64,000 nucleotides of DNA from an uncultured Candidatus Melainabacteria bacterium. Lineage in GTDB: Bacteria > Cyanobacteriota > Vampirovibrionia > Gastranaerophilales > Gastranaerophilaceae. The notes below the pieces were generated by a model. The model did not search any database, was not told the DNA's origin, and saw nothing but the letters and a program-made list of their open reading frames with translations. Below are positions 1 to 8,388 of this stretch, piece by piece. Within the stretch, counting starts at the first letter, position 1. Each line of letters begins with the position of its first letter. The DNA lies in the NCBI GenBank assembly GCA_934754515.1, contig CAKVIG010000004.1, positions 1 to 64,000 of the forward strand, given 5' to 3'. Made by a program: the position numbers and the translations under genes.

Positions 1-37
1 CCCTTGGGGGAGGGTGCCGAAGGCGGGAGAGGGTATT
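1..37. repeat. Family A intergenic palindrome, partial
   Basis: The window opens inside a G-rich element ending in GGGAGAGGGTATT, with an internal GCCGAAGGC arm (on the other strand a C-UUCG-G tetraloop hairpin). The same modules recur at about 4238-4340, 17529-17655 and 50524-50656. It abuts the 3' end of the DUF1858 gene. The other half lies outside the window. Confidence 0.7.
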
Positions 38-43
38 TAACCA

Positions 44-244
44 CTACTCTTCAATCAAAGAATTGATTTCAGCAACCATTTCATCAGCATTAAAGCCGTG
101 AACCTTAGCACCTGCTTCTAAGTTTTCAAAGTGTGCTGCTGCACAACCGATACAGCCCATGCCGTATTTTTGGAAAACTGCAACTGCTTCAGGATGTTGT
201 TGAACAATTTCCATAATTCCCATTTCTTTAGTAACTTTTGCCAT
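44..244 (-). CDS. DUF1858 small redox-type protein
   Basis: A 66-residue soluble protein that matches the DUF1858 family (hybrid-cluster-associated redox disulfide domain). An N-terminal helical part resembling MEIVQQHPEAVAVF leads to the family signature GMGCIGCAAA, with Cys31 and Cys34 forming a CxxC pair. Family members are thought to do thiol redox or metal-related chemistry, but no substrate is established. The start is set by AAAAGGAG 6 to 7 nt upstream. The gene stands alone: its 3' side is a family A palindrome, and upstream is a short gene pointing away. Family assignment is firm; the role is unknown. Confidence 0.85.
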   Translation of the reverse strand: MAKVTKEMGIMEIVQQHPEAVAVFQKYGMGCIGCAAAHFENLEAGAKVHGFNADEMVAEINSLIEE

Positions 245-327
245 TTTTATACTCCTTTTCTTGACTTATAAAAACAAATAATTAAATTAATATCGTGATT
301 ATAACATACTTATGAAAGGAATTAAAT

Positions 328-477
328 ATGCAATTTATCAAGAATTTTTTCAAACACGACTCGGTAATCGGTTTATGCGGACTAAAAAAGAAAACCGAAT
401 ACATTTACATTGAAGTTCCTAAAAACTACAAAAAAACTTTTATTCCAAACACTGAAAATAATTATTTATTAATTTAA
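328..477 (+). CDS. Small hypothetical protein, 49 aa
   Basis: An ATG at 328 follows GAAAGGA with good spacing and opens a 49-codon frame to a TAA at 475-477. The product is basic and aromatic (MQFIKNFFKHD at the start, YIYIEVPKNYKK in the middle), with no membrane helix or known motif. Its stop lies one base from the stop of the convergent drug-pump gene. Support is the ribosome site and a codon pattern like its neighbours; there is no recognised homologue, so it could be a chance frame. Confidence 0.5.
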   Translation: MQFIKNFFKHDSVIGLCGLKKKTEYIYIEVPKNYKKTFIPNTENNYLLI

Positions 478-478
478 A

Positions 479-2041
479 TTATTCTTCTTTGATTTTCTTT
501 AATAATAAAATTAATGGCGTAATTATAATTCCGGCTATCGCAAAAATTCTAAACGCATCAATAAACGCGGACAAATTTGCTTGTTGCATTAACAATTGAT
601 AAGCCGTGTGTTGTCCCATATAAGTTGCAGTATGCGGATCAAAAGTTGTCATAAACGCACTGCCATAAGTTTGAACTCTTTCTGTGTAATTTTGCGCAGT
701 ATCTGTTAAATGCTGAATTAACATAAATTGGTGTTTTTGCGCACCACGAGAAAGTAAAGTCGCTACAATAGAAGTACCAAACGCACCGCCGAGGTTTTTA
801 AGCAGGTTCTGCAAGCCACTGGCGTTTGTCATTTGGTCATTACTGATTGTCGCCATAGATAAAGTAATAATCGGAATCATTGCAAGTCCCAAGCCAATCC
901 CGAACAAAAAGTTTGGAATAGCGATATTCATTGTCGAAATTTGCAAGTTTAAACCGCCAAGCATCCAACTTGCACCGGCAATACTCGTCAAACCTATCAT
1001 AACGAGAATTCTATTATCCATAATATTTGCAAGAGTAGCACACAAAATCATCGCAGTTAGTGCGCCAACACCACGTGGCATCATAGACAAACCGCTTTTA
1101 AAAGCATCGTATCCCATTAGCGATTGCAAGAATTGTGGAAGAATTGCCATTGAAGCCAAAAGCACGGCTTGCATTACAATCTGAACAACAGTTCCTACAA
1201 AAAAGTTTTTATCTTTAAATACACTCAAATCAACAAGCGCGTCCTTATTTTTTATTTGAGAAATCAAAAATGCCAAGCCTGTTGCACAAGATATTGCAGA
1301 CAACCAACAAATCCAAGGTGCATTAAACCAGTCTGCGTTATTACCTTTATCTAGAACAATTTGTAAAGTCAAAAGCCAAATAGAAAGCATAAAGAAGCCA
1401 AATGCGTCGGTTTTTACGTTTTGTTGTTTTCTTGCATAAGGCGGATCAAAAAGAAAAACATTAGACAAAATTACGGCAATTATACCAAATGGAATGTTAA
1501 TAAAATAAATAAACGGCCAAGACCAATTTTCTGTAAGCCAACCTCCTAATACAGGCCCTGCAATTGGCGCAAGTACAATTACTAAGCCGAACACAGCCAT
1601 TGCTTTTCCTCTATCTTGTGGTTTAAAATTTTCCATCAAAATTGCTTGAGAAATAGGAAGCAAACCACCGCCACCAATACCTTGCAATATACGAGCAAAA
1701 ATCATAGTTTCTAAGTTTTTCGACAAACCGCAAAGAGCAGAAGCAACTGTAAACAATATAATACTTAATGTGAAAAAGTTTTTTCTACCAAGAACTTTAC
1801 TAAACCATCCTACCATCGGAATTACAATACCACTGGCAATCAAATAGAAAGTCAAAATCCACATTGATTCTTCTCTACTTACGGAAAAACTTCCCGCCAT
1901 GTGCGGTAACGCTACGTTTGCAATTGTTTCATCCAATACAAACATAAATGCTGCGGTCATTGTCGGTAAACACGTAAGCCAAGGATTTATATTCGGTTGC
2001 TCTTCTTCTATGTTATCAATTTTTGCTACTATTTCACTCAT
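479..2041 (-). CDS. DHA2-family multidrug efflux pump (EmrB/QacA type)
   Basis: A 520-residue major facilitator protein with about 14 membrane segments, the count of the DHA2 drug:H+ antiporters. Near the N-terminus is the family signature LDETIANVALPHMA. The antiporter motif C follows as GPVLGGWL in segment 5, and GRKNFF is the motif A loop. The ATG at 2041 is chosen because AGGAA lies just upstream; an in-frame ATG 66 nt further up would run into the promoter and has no ribosome site. No EmrA-type periplasmic adaptor or outer-membrane partner is adjacent. A tandem palindromic operator overlaps its promoter, suggesting control by a MarR/TetR-like repressor encoded elsewhere. The exported compound is unknown. 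Confidence 0.9.
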   Translation of the reverse strand: MSEIVAKIDNIEEEQPNINPWLTCLPTMTAAFMFVLDETIANVALPHMAGSFSVSREESMWILTFYLIASGIVIPMVGWFSKVLGRKNFFTLSIILFTVASALCGLSKNLETMIFARILQGIGGGGLLPISQAILMENFKPQDRGKAMAVFGLVIVLAPIAGPVLGGWLTENWSWPFIYFINIPFGIIAVILSNVFLFDPPYARKQQNVKTDAFGFFMLSIWLLTLQIVLDKGNNADWFNAPWICWLSAISCATGLAFLISQIKNKDALVDLSVFKDKNFFVGTVVQIVMQAVLLASMAILPQFLQSLMGYDAFKSGLSMMPRGVGALTAMILCATLANIMDNRILVMIGLTSIAGASWMLGGLNLQISTMNIAIPNFLFGIGLGLAMIPIITLSMATISNDQMTNASGLQNLLKNLGGAFGTSIVATLLSRGAQKHQFMLIQHLTDTAQNYTERVQTYGSAFMTTFDPHTATYMGQHTAYQLLMQQANLSAFIDAFRIFAIAGIIITPLILLLKKIKEE

Positions 2042-2072
2042 GTATAAAATATTCCTATTCTTAAATACAAAA

Positions 2073-2101
2073 AAAATTTTATCACATGAGTGTTGCAAAT
2101 G
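2073..2101 (-). promoter_or_regulatory. Promoter of the drug pump
   Basis: Reading the minus strand, TTGCAT (-35) is followed after 17 nt by TAAAAT (-10), within TGTGATAAAAT. The start codon lies about 35 nt further on. The -35 box falls inside the downstream copy of the tandem operator, so a bound repressor would block RNA polymerase. Assigned by eye; coordinates are approximate to a few bases. Confidence 0.55.
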
Positions 2102-2121
2102 CAACATGTTGTAAGTGCAAC
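2092..2121. promoter_or_regulatory. Tandem palindromic operator
   Basis: Two copies of a 14-bp near-palindrome, GTTGCAAATGCAAC (2092-2105) and GTTGTAAGTGCAAC (2108-2121), are separated by AT, so their centres are 16 bp apart, about 1.5 helical turns. They overlap the -35 of the efflux gene. Tandem dyads at this spacing are typical of MarR or TetR type repressor sites, but the regulator is not in the window. Confidence 0.65.
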
Positions 2122-2124
2122 AAT

Positions 2125-3198
2125 TTATAAATTATCTTTTAAAGATAATTCACAACACATTTGACAAGCGCCAAATGTTCCGCCACTTGCTTTTAAGTTC
2201 TTTCTAAAACAACAATAGTGCGGAGCATTAAAAAGTTCTTTCAAAGATTTTTCTTTAACATTACCGATTTTTTGAGAAAGACAAGGGTAGATAAAGCCCT
2301 CCGGGTTAATCATCATATTATTATATGGATAAGTGCAAGGCTTGTAAATGTCTTTCGTTTGAATATCGTTTGGCAAATTAAAAAATTTTTCAATTGTTTC
2401 AAGCGGATTTTTTGAATACTCAAATTTTGGTGAAAATCTCAATTTGGTTTTACCATTTATCGCTTCAATTTCTTTGTAAACCTCTTTAAAATGCTCCATA
2501 TCGAAATATGGTTTAATCGGATAGTTTTGAGTAAATTCGGGTATAAAACTTTCCTGCAAAACTGAATTTTGTTTCCAATTATTATTTCTCAAAAACGAAA
2601 TTGATAGAAATTGAAAGCCTTTTTTTTCGCAGAGTTTGTAAAGTTTAAGTAAATCATCAAGGTTGTTTTCCAATACGATTGTTTTTATATCAATCATTTG
2701 ATTTTTCTTTTGTGCTTTTAAGTTTTCTAAATTTGAAATAATCTTGTCAAAAATTCCATCTTTACCTCGGTTTAAGTCGTGAGTTTTACCGTAACCGTCC
2801 AACGAAACCGATAAGAGAAGTAATTTGTATTTGATAAAAGCTTTGATTATTTCATCATTAATTAAGATACCATTTGATACAACATGAACTTTATTCAAGA
2901 TTTTTTTAGATGTGTAAGCTAAAATATCAATAAAATCTTTCCTGATTAAAGGTTCACCGCCAACTAATGTCGCAATAGAATAAAACGGAAGTTGGTCTAT
3001 AACTTTTTTCCATTCTTTAGTTGTTAACTCGTTTTTGTTGCGCTCGCACCCGACGTAACAATAAGGACAGTTCAGATTGCATCTGTATGTAAGTTCCAAA
3101 AAATAACGAAAGGGAATTTTAGCCCTTCCAAATTTATCATTATATGAAAGCGATGTATAAAAATCTCTCGCAAAATCAAAAAGGTTTGAGTAGTTCAT
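2125..3198 (-). CDS. Radical SAM/SPASM domain protein
   Basis: A 357-residue protein with the radical SAM cluster motif CxxxCxxC (Cys40, Cys44, Cys47, in YRCNLNCPYCY) and a following TIM-barrel core including VSLDGYG. A C-terminal SPASM-like region has CTYPYNN, IYPCLSQKIGN and clustered cysteines (HYCC, GACQMCC) for extra Fe-S clusters. Such enzymes often modify peptides or proteins, but no precursor peptide is visible nearby. No Shine-Dalgarno is present; instead an extended -10 box (TGTTATAAC) ends 6 nt before the ATG, so the message is probably leaderless. A terminator sits directly upstream and separates it from nagA. Substrate unknown. Confidence 0.88.
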   Translation of the reverse strand: MNYSNLFDFARDFYTSLSYNDKFGRAKIPFRYFLELTYRCNLNCPYCYVGCERNKNELTTKEWKKVIDQLPFYSIATLVGGEPLIRKDFIDILAYTSKKILNKVHVVSNGILINDEIIKAFIKYKLLLLSVSLDGYGKTHDLNRGKDGIFDKIISNLENLKAQKKNQMIDIKTIVLENNLDDLLKLYKLCEKKGFQFLSISFLRNNNWKQNSVLQESFIPEFTQNYPIKPYFDMEHFKEVYKEIEAINGKTKLRFSPKFEYSKNPLETIEKFFNLPNDIQTKDIYKPCTYPYNNMMINPEGFIYPCLSQKIGNVKEKSLKELFNAPHYCCFRKNLKASGGTFGACQMCCELSLKDNL

Positions 3199-3204
3199 AA
3201 TTTA

Positions 3205-3213
3205 GTTATAACA
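3205..3213 (-). promoter_or_regulatory. Leaderless promoter of the radical SAM gene
   Basis: On the minus strand, TGT plus TATAAC is an extended -10 box. It ends exactly 6 nt before the ATG, which puts the expected transcription start at or next to the start codon. No ribosome binding site fits. Confidence 0.6.
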
Positions 3214-3243
3214 TAAAGAAACCTCTCTTTGAAAAAAGAGAGG
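3212..3243 (-). terminator. Intrinsic terminator after nagA
   Basis: A 9-bp stem, CCTCTCTTT / AAAGAGAGG with a GAAA spacer, is followed on the minus strand by TTTCTTTAT. A second, weaker inverted repeat (TGAGGATT / AATCCTCA) lies at about 3256-3287. Together they end nagA transcription about 100 nt after its stop and isolate the radical SAM promoter. Confidence 0.7.
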
Positions 3244-3339
3244 AAAGTTTGAGCGATGAGGATTCTTTATTATATTAAATCCTCACGCTTAATGTTTCAT
3301 TAAACTTTTAGGTAAGATTTGTTGATATTAAGCAGACTA

Positions 3340-4215
3340 TTAGTCTACAATTTCAAACTCGTCATTCCATTCTATTTCGCCCATCGGCTTTATTCCATGG
3401 TAATCATAAACATTTTGAATAAATTGCGGATTAAACATTCCTTTTTTACCCAAAATCTTTATAATATCAGGTAAAAGTTTTGTACTTCCTGCAATTGTTC
3501 CATCTTCTGAGGTTGCTTTATCACCGTCATAATAGATTTTATAATCAGCAAAAACAGTTTCTTTTAAGTCACTATAAGTTATAGGGAGTGCATCACTTAT
3601 TAAAATAACTCTGTCGGCAGGTTTTGCCTTAAAAAATAACTTTAGAGCATCATCGCTTACGTGAACACCATCTCCAATGATTTCTGCATAAACATTATCT
3701 TCTACCATTGCAGAAAGTGCAGTTGAAACACCTCTATGAGCCACTCCTGACATCGCATTAAATGTATGGGTTGCGCCATCTACCTGTCCCCAACCGACAC
3801 AATGTCCTGCCTGAACCTTAACGCCTTTTGATTTTAAATAATCAATCAAACCTTCATCAAGTTCAGGTGCCAGAGTGACAATTTTTATAAAATCATCTTC
3901 AATTTTTTGGTAGTTTTCAACCGTCAACGTCATAAAGTGTTCAGGATTATGAATTCCTTTCTTTTTCGGATTAATAAATATACCTTCAAGATGAATACCT
4001 AAAATTGAATTTGTTTTTTTAGAAGCTTCTTTAATAATTTCAATTTGACGTTTGGTATTTTCAACAGTATCAGTTACAAGAGTCGGGAAAAATCCGCCAA
4101 TACCAATTTTGCGGAGTTTATGTGAAAGTTCTACAATTTCATCAACTCCCGCGGTATTAAAATAAACGCCATAAGCGCCATGCATGTGTTGTTCGATTAT
4201 TAGTGGTGTTTTCAT
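3340..4215 (-). CDS. nagA: N-acetylglucosamine-6-phosphate deacetylase-like, short form
   Basis: A 291-residue member of the NagA amidohydrolase family, which removes acetate from GlcNAc-6-phosphate in amino-sugar and cell-wall recycling. The barrel motifs are present in order: HMHG metal ligands at residues 10-13, HLEG (metal Glu), AGHCVG, THTFNAMS, GDGVHV and the catalytic Asp in ISDALP. It starts almost at the HxH motif and stops soon after the last barrel strand. The small beta-sandwich domain built from both ends in typical enzymes of about 380 residues is therefore missing. The start has AAAAGG upstream. Activity is plausible because catalytic residues are kept. No nagB is near. Confidence 0.8.
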   Translation of the reverse strand: MKTPLIIEQHMHGAYGVYFNTAGVDEIVELSHKLRKIGIGGFFPTLVTDTVENTKRQIEIIKEASKKTNSILGIHLEGIFINPKKKGIHNPEHFMTLTVENYQKIEDDFIKIVTLAPELDEGLIDYLKSKGVKVQAGHCVGWGQVDGATHTFNAMSGVAHRGVSTALSAMVEDNVYAEIIGDGVHVSDDALKLFFKAKPADRVILISDALPITYSDLKETVFADYKIYYDGDKATSEDGTIAGSTKLLPDIIKILGKKGMFNPQFIQNVYDYHGIKPMGEIEWNDEFEIVD

Positions 4216-4237
4216 AATTTACCTTTTAATTTATAAT

Positions 4238-4340
4238 ACCCTCTCCCGTCCTCCGGACACCCTCTCCAATAGGGAGAGGGAACTAAAATCGTTCAATTAA
4301 CACGAGTATACCCTCCCTCGGGGGAGGGGAGAGGGTATTA
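4238..4340. repeat. Family A intergenic palindrome
   Basis: Outer arms TACCCTCTCCCG and GGGAGAGGGTATT frame two internal hairpins, GTCCTCCGGAC and CCCTCGGGGG. The element fills the gap between nagA and murE and ends a few bases from the murE stop. It may act as a transcription barrier, but there is no clear T-tract. Confidence 0.8.
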
Positions 4341-4346
4341 TTAACT

Positions 4347-5816
4347 CTACGCCTTCACAGCTCCAAAAATTTCTCTAACTTTTTCTCTATCATCAAAGTG
4401 AATTGTTTCATTTGCCAGAATTTGATAATCTTCGTGGCCTTTGCCTGCAACAAGAACAACGTCTTTTGCGCCAGCCAATTTGCAAGCTTCTTTGATAGCA
4501 AGTTCTCTATCCGGTTCAACAACCACATCATTAACGCTTCTTAATCCTGCCAAAATATCTGTAATTATTTGTTGTGGGTCTTCTGAACGCGGATTATCAC
4601 TTGTTACAATAATCTTATCTGCCAATTCTTCTGCAATTCTACCCATCTTTGGACGTTTCGTTGCATCTCTGTCACCACCGCAACCGAACACACAAATCAA
4701 CTTGCCTTCGCTCGGTGTAATATCTCTTGCAGCCTTTAGAACATTTTCCAAGCCATCAGGAGTGTGAGCGTAATCAACAATCACAGTCGGTTGGTTAATA
4801 ATAACTTCAAATCTTCCTGCAACACCGCCCAATTGCTCCATTGTATGAATAGCTTTTTCAATATCCATATTCAAAGCTAACGCTGTTGTTAAAGCTGCTA
4901 AAACATTGTAAACAGAGAACATTCCGTTCATCTTAAGATTAACTTTGTATTCTTTTTCCTTAATTACACAAGTAAATGATGCGCCATCGTGGTTAAATGT
5001 TACATCTTTTGCCTTAACATCCGCAGGCATATTTACACCGTAAGTATACAAGCTAACTGTTGGAGAAATTACTTCCATAAATTTACTTGCGTACTCATCA
5101 TCAGCGTTAATAACCGCAAAATCGCCTGCAACAAGTTCTTCAAACAAGATTGCTTTTGCTTTAAAGTAATTATTCATCGTAATATGAAAATCTAAGTGAT
5201 CTTGAGTCAAATTAGTAAACACAGCTCCGTTGAAGTCACAATAATCAACTCTGTGTTGAACAAGAGAGTGAGAACTTACTTCCATTACAACGTTTTTGAT
5301 ATTTTTATCATCTATTTCCGCAAATATTTTCTGTAATTCAGGTGCTTGCGGAGTTGTGTGTTTTGCATCGTGATAACTGTCGTCAGATGAAAATTTATGT
5401 CCTAACGTTCCAATCAATGCGCATTTTTCACCGCTTTCTTCAAATAATTTTTGAATTAAGTGAGTTACAGTTGTCTTTCCGTTAGTACCCGTTACACCAA
5501 TCAAATTAAGTTTTTTAGAAGGTGATGTATAGAATAAATCTGCAATTTGAGCAATAATTTCAGAAGTATCACTGACTACAACTTGTGGAATATCCAGATT
5601 CAAACGTCTTTCTACAACACAAAGCACAGCACCGTTTGCAACAGCTTCTTCTGCATATTCATGACCATCAACGTGTTCGCCTGTTAAACAAATAAAAACA
5701 TCATTCGGTTGAGTTTTTTTAGAATTATAAGAAATGCCTGTAATTTCACCAGACAAATCCTCATCATTAACTAACTCAATATAATTTATATTATCTAGTA
5801 AAGTTCTAATTCTCAT
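4347..5816 (-). CDS. murE: UDP-MurNAc-tripeptide ligase, meso-DAP adding
   Basis: A 489-residue Mur ligase that adds the third amino acid to UDP-MurNAc-L-Ala-D-Glu in the cytoplasm using ATP. The ATP-binding loop GVTGTNGKTT is at about residues 107-116, and the substrate motif DNPR at about 407-410 is the signature for meso-diaminopimelate instead of lysine. The length is normal for the family. Its ATG overlaps the stop of ftsI in a TAATG junction, so the two are translationally coupled in the classical ftsI-murE order. dapF, which makes meso-DAP, lies at 48.3 kb. No other cell-division-cluster genes follow. Confidence 0.97.
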   Translation of the reverse strand: MRIRTLLDNINYIELVNDEDLSGEITGISYNSKKTQPNDVFICLTGEHVDGHEYAEEAVANGAVLCVVERRLNLDIPQVVVSDTSEIIAQIADLFYTSPSKKLNLIGVTGTNGKTTVTHLIQKLFEESGEKCALIGTLGHKFSSDDSYHDAKHTTPQAPELQKIFAEIDDKNIKNVVMEVSSHSLVQHRVDYCDFNGAVFTNLTQDHLDFHITMNNYFKAKAILFEELVAGDFAVINADDEYASKFMEVISPTVSLYTYGVNMPADVKAKDVTFNHDGASFTCVIKEKEYKVNLKMNGMFSVYNVLAALTTALALNMDIEKAIHTMEQLGGVAGRFEVIINQPTVIVDYAHTPDGLENVLKAARDITPSEGKLICVFGCGGDRDATKRPKMGRIAEELADKIIVTSDNPRSEDPQQIITDILAGLRSVNDVVVEPDRELAIKEACKLAGAKDVVLVAGKGHEDYQILANETIHFDDREKVREIFGAVKA

Positions 5817-7543
5817 TAATCTATTTTTCCTCCTACCTTATCAGGTTGTAAATTTAAAATTCTTGCAATTTGCGTCGAAATTTCTTTAAAAATTGGCGCA
5901 GCAACCGTATTACCCCAGATTTCGCCACCTTGAGCAGAGTCAACAATAACATATATCAAAACTTGCGGATTACTTGATGGCATATAACCTACGATTGATG
6001 TGTAAAGCTTCGTTGTGTATCCGCTTCCGTTTTCTTTCGGTTTAATTGAAGTTCCTGTTTTTGCAGCAATGTTGTAACTATCGGATTTAATCGGAGATTT
6101 ACCTCTGTTAATACTTTCTGTCAATAATTCTGTTACAACTCTTGCGTGTTCGGGACTCATAACCTGAATTCTTTTAATCTTATTTTCAGCTTCCTCGGGT
6201 GAATATTTTATAACGTGAGGAGTTACTCTAACCCCGTCATTTGCTAATGCTGAAACAGCGGAAACCATCTGAATAGCAGTTACTGATGAGCCGTAACCGT
6301 AACCCATGGTTGCTAAGTCTGATGCGTCCCACTTTGCAGGAGGTTTTAAAAGTCCAACAGATTCACCCGGAAGGTCAATTCCTGTTTTTTCGCCAAAACC
6401 GAATTTTTTCAACATTCCGTAATATTCATATTTACCCATCATTTGAGCGATAATAACAGACGCTACGTTACTAGAGTGTTCAAACAAATAAACAAGGTCA
6501 ATCATACCCGGGTTTGGTCTGCGTGCGTAATCGTAGTTTTTGATTGTCCACCAACCAACTTTGATTTTACCTGTATCATTAATTTTTGAATATCTGTTTA
6601 TTTTACCTAATTCAATTGCAGAAGCTACCGTTATCGTTTTAAAAGTAGACCCCGGAGGGAAAATATCAGTTAACGTCCAGTTTTTTATTTGAAAACTTGA
6701 TGCATTTTTAAAGTTGTTAGGGTCAAAAAACGGATAAACAGCGTAAGCTAAAATTTCGCCGTTTCTTGGGTTCATAACAATTACAGCACCCCTATGCGCT
6801 TTAAATTTTTCGATTGATTTCATCAATTCTTTTTCACATACGTGTTGGACTGCGGCATCAATTGTTAAAGTAACGTCCTTACCTTTGATTGGCTTTGTTG
6901 CAGCAATCGGGTCGGTTGAAATATTATAAATAACTTTACCTTTTGGAGTCATTTCCAAATTAGAAGTTTTTCCAACGCTTTCTAGTGTATCTTTTGCGGT
7001 AAGTTCTACGCCGGAAGCAACATCCGCATCAAAATTATAATATCCCAAAACATGCGCTGCAAGAGTTCCTTGCGGATAAGTTCTTATGCTCTTTTTATCC
7101 ATAGGAATTTCACGCAAATTCAATTTGGCAATCTCATCACGAGTATGCCTGTCAACATTCTTTTTTAAAGAAATTACCGCAACATTTTGACGAAGCTTTT
7201 CTGTTAAATCAACTTGAGAAATCTTCAAAATCGGAGCAAGAATTTTTGCAAGTTCTTCGGGTGAACGCTCATCAACAAAATCGGCTTTCCTTGCGAAAAT
7301 ATCGTAATAAACAGTATCTGTTGCAAGTTTAATGCCGTTTCTGTCATAAATATTACCGCGCATCACAAAAGAGCTTGCGCGACGTTGATTTTTTGCTTTT
7401 ACTCTAAAATGTCTTACATCCAAAACCTGAACGGAAAATAAATATACAATAAACAGCAGAACTGCGATTGCAAATCCAATCTGAAACCAAAGCAGACGGT
7501 CTGAAAACTGTTTATTTCTATTGGTATTTTTATCGCCTCGCAT
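5816..7543 (-). CDS. ftsI: Division/elongation penicillin-binding protein (transpeptidase)
   Basis: A 575-residue class B penicillin-binding protein. One N-terminal membrane anchor (about residues 18-40) precedes a dimerisation domain with RGNIYDRNG. The transpeptidase domain has active-site STFK (Ser299), SSN at 357-359 and KTGT at 495-498. It cross-links peptidoglycan in the periplasm. No PASTA repeats are present. The start follows GGGAG. Coupling with murE matches the FtsI/PBP3 gene of division clusters. Whether it serves septal or side-wall synthesis cannot be settled from this window, because ftsL and mraW are absent upstream. Confidence 0.93.
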   Translation of the reverse strand: MRGDKNTNRNKQFSDRLLWFQIGFAIAVLLFIVYLFSVQVLDVRHFRVKAKNQRRASSFVMRGNIYDRNGIKLATDTVYYDIFARKADFVDERSPEELAKILAPILKISQVDLTEKLRQNVAVISLKKNVDRHTRDEIAKLNLREIPMDKKSIRTYPQGTLAAHVLGYYNFDADVASGVELTAKDTLESVGKTSNLEMTPKGKVIYNISTDPIAATKPIKGKDVTLTIDAAVQHVCEKELMKSIEKFKAHRGAVIVMNPRNGEILAYAVYPFFDPNNFKNASSFQIKNWTLTDIFPPGSTFKTITVASAIELGKINRYSKINDTGKIKVGWWTIKNYDYARRPNPGMIDLVYLFEHSSNVASVIIAQMMGKYEYYGMLKKFGFGEKTGIDLPGESVGLLKPPAKWDASDLATMGYGYGSSVTAIQMVSAVSALANDGVRVTPHVIKYSPEEAENKIKRIQVMSPEHARVVTELLTESINRGKSPIKSDSYNIAAKTGTSIKPKENGSGYTTKLYTSIVGYMPSSNPQVLIYVIVDSAQGGEIWGNTVAAPIFKEISTQIARILNLQPDKVGGKID

Positions 7544-7620
7544 ACTTCTCTCCCGTATGTTTATAATAGCATAATAAATAAAGATTAGCCAATATCTTTA
7601 CAAATAGAAAATTAAAAATT

Positions 7621-8343
7621 TTATCTTAATCTTAAAAACGCTTCGACTTTTGCGCGAATAGAATTTGACGCATAATCGTCAATATCAATATAAAGTCCAT
7701 TGTACTTATCAGCTAAATATTTTGCCAGTTGAGATTTTGCGCAAAATGCTTGTGCATAAAAAACTGTCGGAACATTTTCTTCTACAAACATTTCTAAATC
7801 TAAATCAGCAGGCGTTCCTGCTTCCACACATCTTGTCCAACCGTAAACGTGCGTTGTATTTGGAAATAGTTTCAAGATTTCCAAATCATTTGGCGGAACT
7901 CCCCAAAAACCGAATTCTGCAGGAACTTGGACTAAATCATCATGCTTGGTCGGCGTGATAATATCGTCCGTAATCATTGTTATTTTGTCATACAAAGGCA
8001 AATTGCTTGTACTGATTTTTAGCTCTCGTTTTGGTTCAAGTTTTTCAAAAATAGTTTGAATGACATTGAATCCCATATCCGCAAGAATTTTTGACGCAAA
8101 CCAACCGCTGTCGCATTTATCTTTACCGATAGGTGCCAGAATTAAATCAGGTTTTAAATAAATTGTATTATCAATAATGTTTCGAATAATTTTGCAATAA
8201 GATTCCGGCAAAATATTTGTTTTAGGGTAATAAAAATCTATGTCCAAATCAATCCATTCTGCGTTCGGGCAATCTGATTTGATTTTTTTTACTATATCAG
8301 GGTCAGGATAACCCCAAAATCCGATTTTTGCTACTTTGTTCAT
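7621..8343 (-). CDS. Unknown protein with duplicated GFWG motif
   Basis: A 240-residue soluble protein I do not recognise. It seems to be an internal duplication: near residues 7-35 it reads IGFWGYPDPDIVKKI then CPNAEWIDLD. Near residue 143 it reads FGFWGVPPNDLEILKLFPN, followed by THVYGWT. Each half looks like a short alternating beta/alpha fold with Asp-rich strand ends. There is no signal peptide or membrane helix. It lacks a Shine-Dalgarno, and TATGAT ends 6 nt before the ATG, so it is probably leaderless. Its direction and position upstream of ftsI do not imply a shared job. Confidence 0.7.
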   Translation of the reverse strand: MNKVAKIGFWGYPDPDIVKKIKSDCPNAEWIDLDIDFYYPKTNILPESYCKIIRNIIDNTIYLKPDLILAPIGKDKCDSGWFASKILADMGFNVIQTIFEKLEPKRELKISTSNLPLYDKITMITDDIITPTKHDDLVQVPAEFGFWGVPPNDLEILKLFPNTTHVYGWTRCVEAGTPADLDLEMFVEENVPTVFYAQAFCAKSQLAKYLADKYNGLYIDIDDYASNSIRAKVEAFLRLR

Positions 8344-8349
8344 AAATTA

Positions 8350-8355
8350 ATCATA
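8350..8355 (-). promoter_or_regulatory. Leaderless -10 box
   Basis: TATGAT on the minus strand ends 6 nt before the ATG at 8343. No ribosome binding site lies between them. Confidence 0.5.
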
Positions 8356-8388
8356 CAATAAAAATGTTAATAATAGTTAATAAAAAGC

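Noticed and set aside
2125..3198. RiPP (modified peptide) cluster
   Set aside because: No precursor peptide, transporter pair or second modifying enzyme beside the radical SAM gene; the drug pump has its own operator and promoter.
4441..4767. A 108-codon plus-strand frame inside murE
   Set aside because: Antisense shadow of a well-conserved gene, with no ribosome site and Ser/Leu-rich shadow composition.
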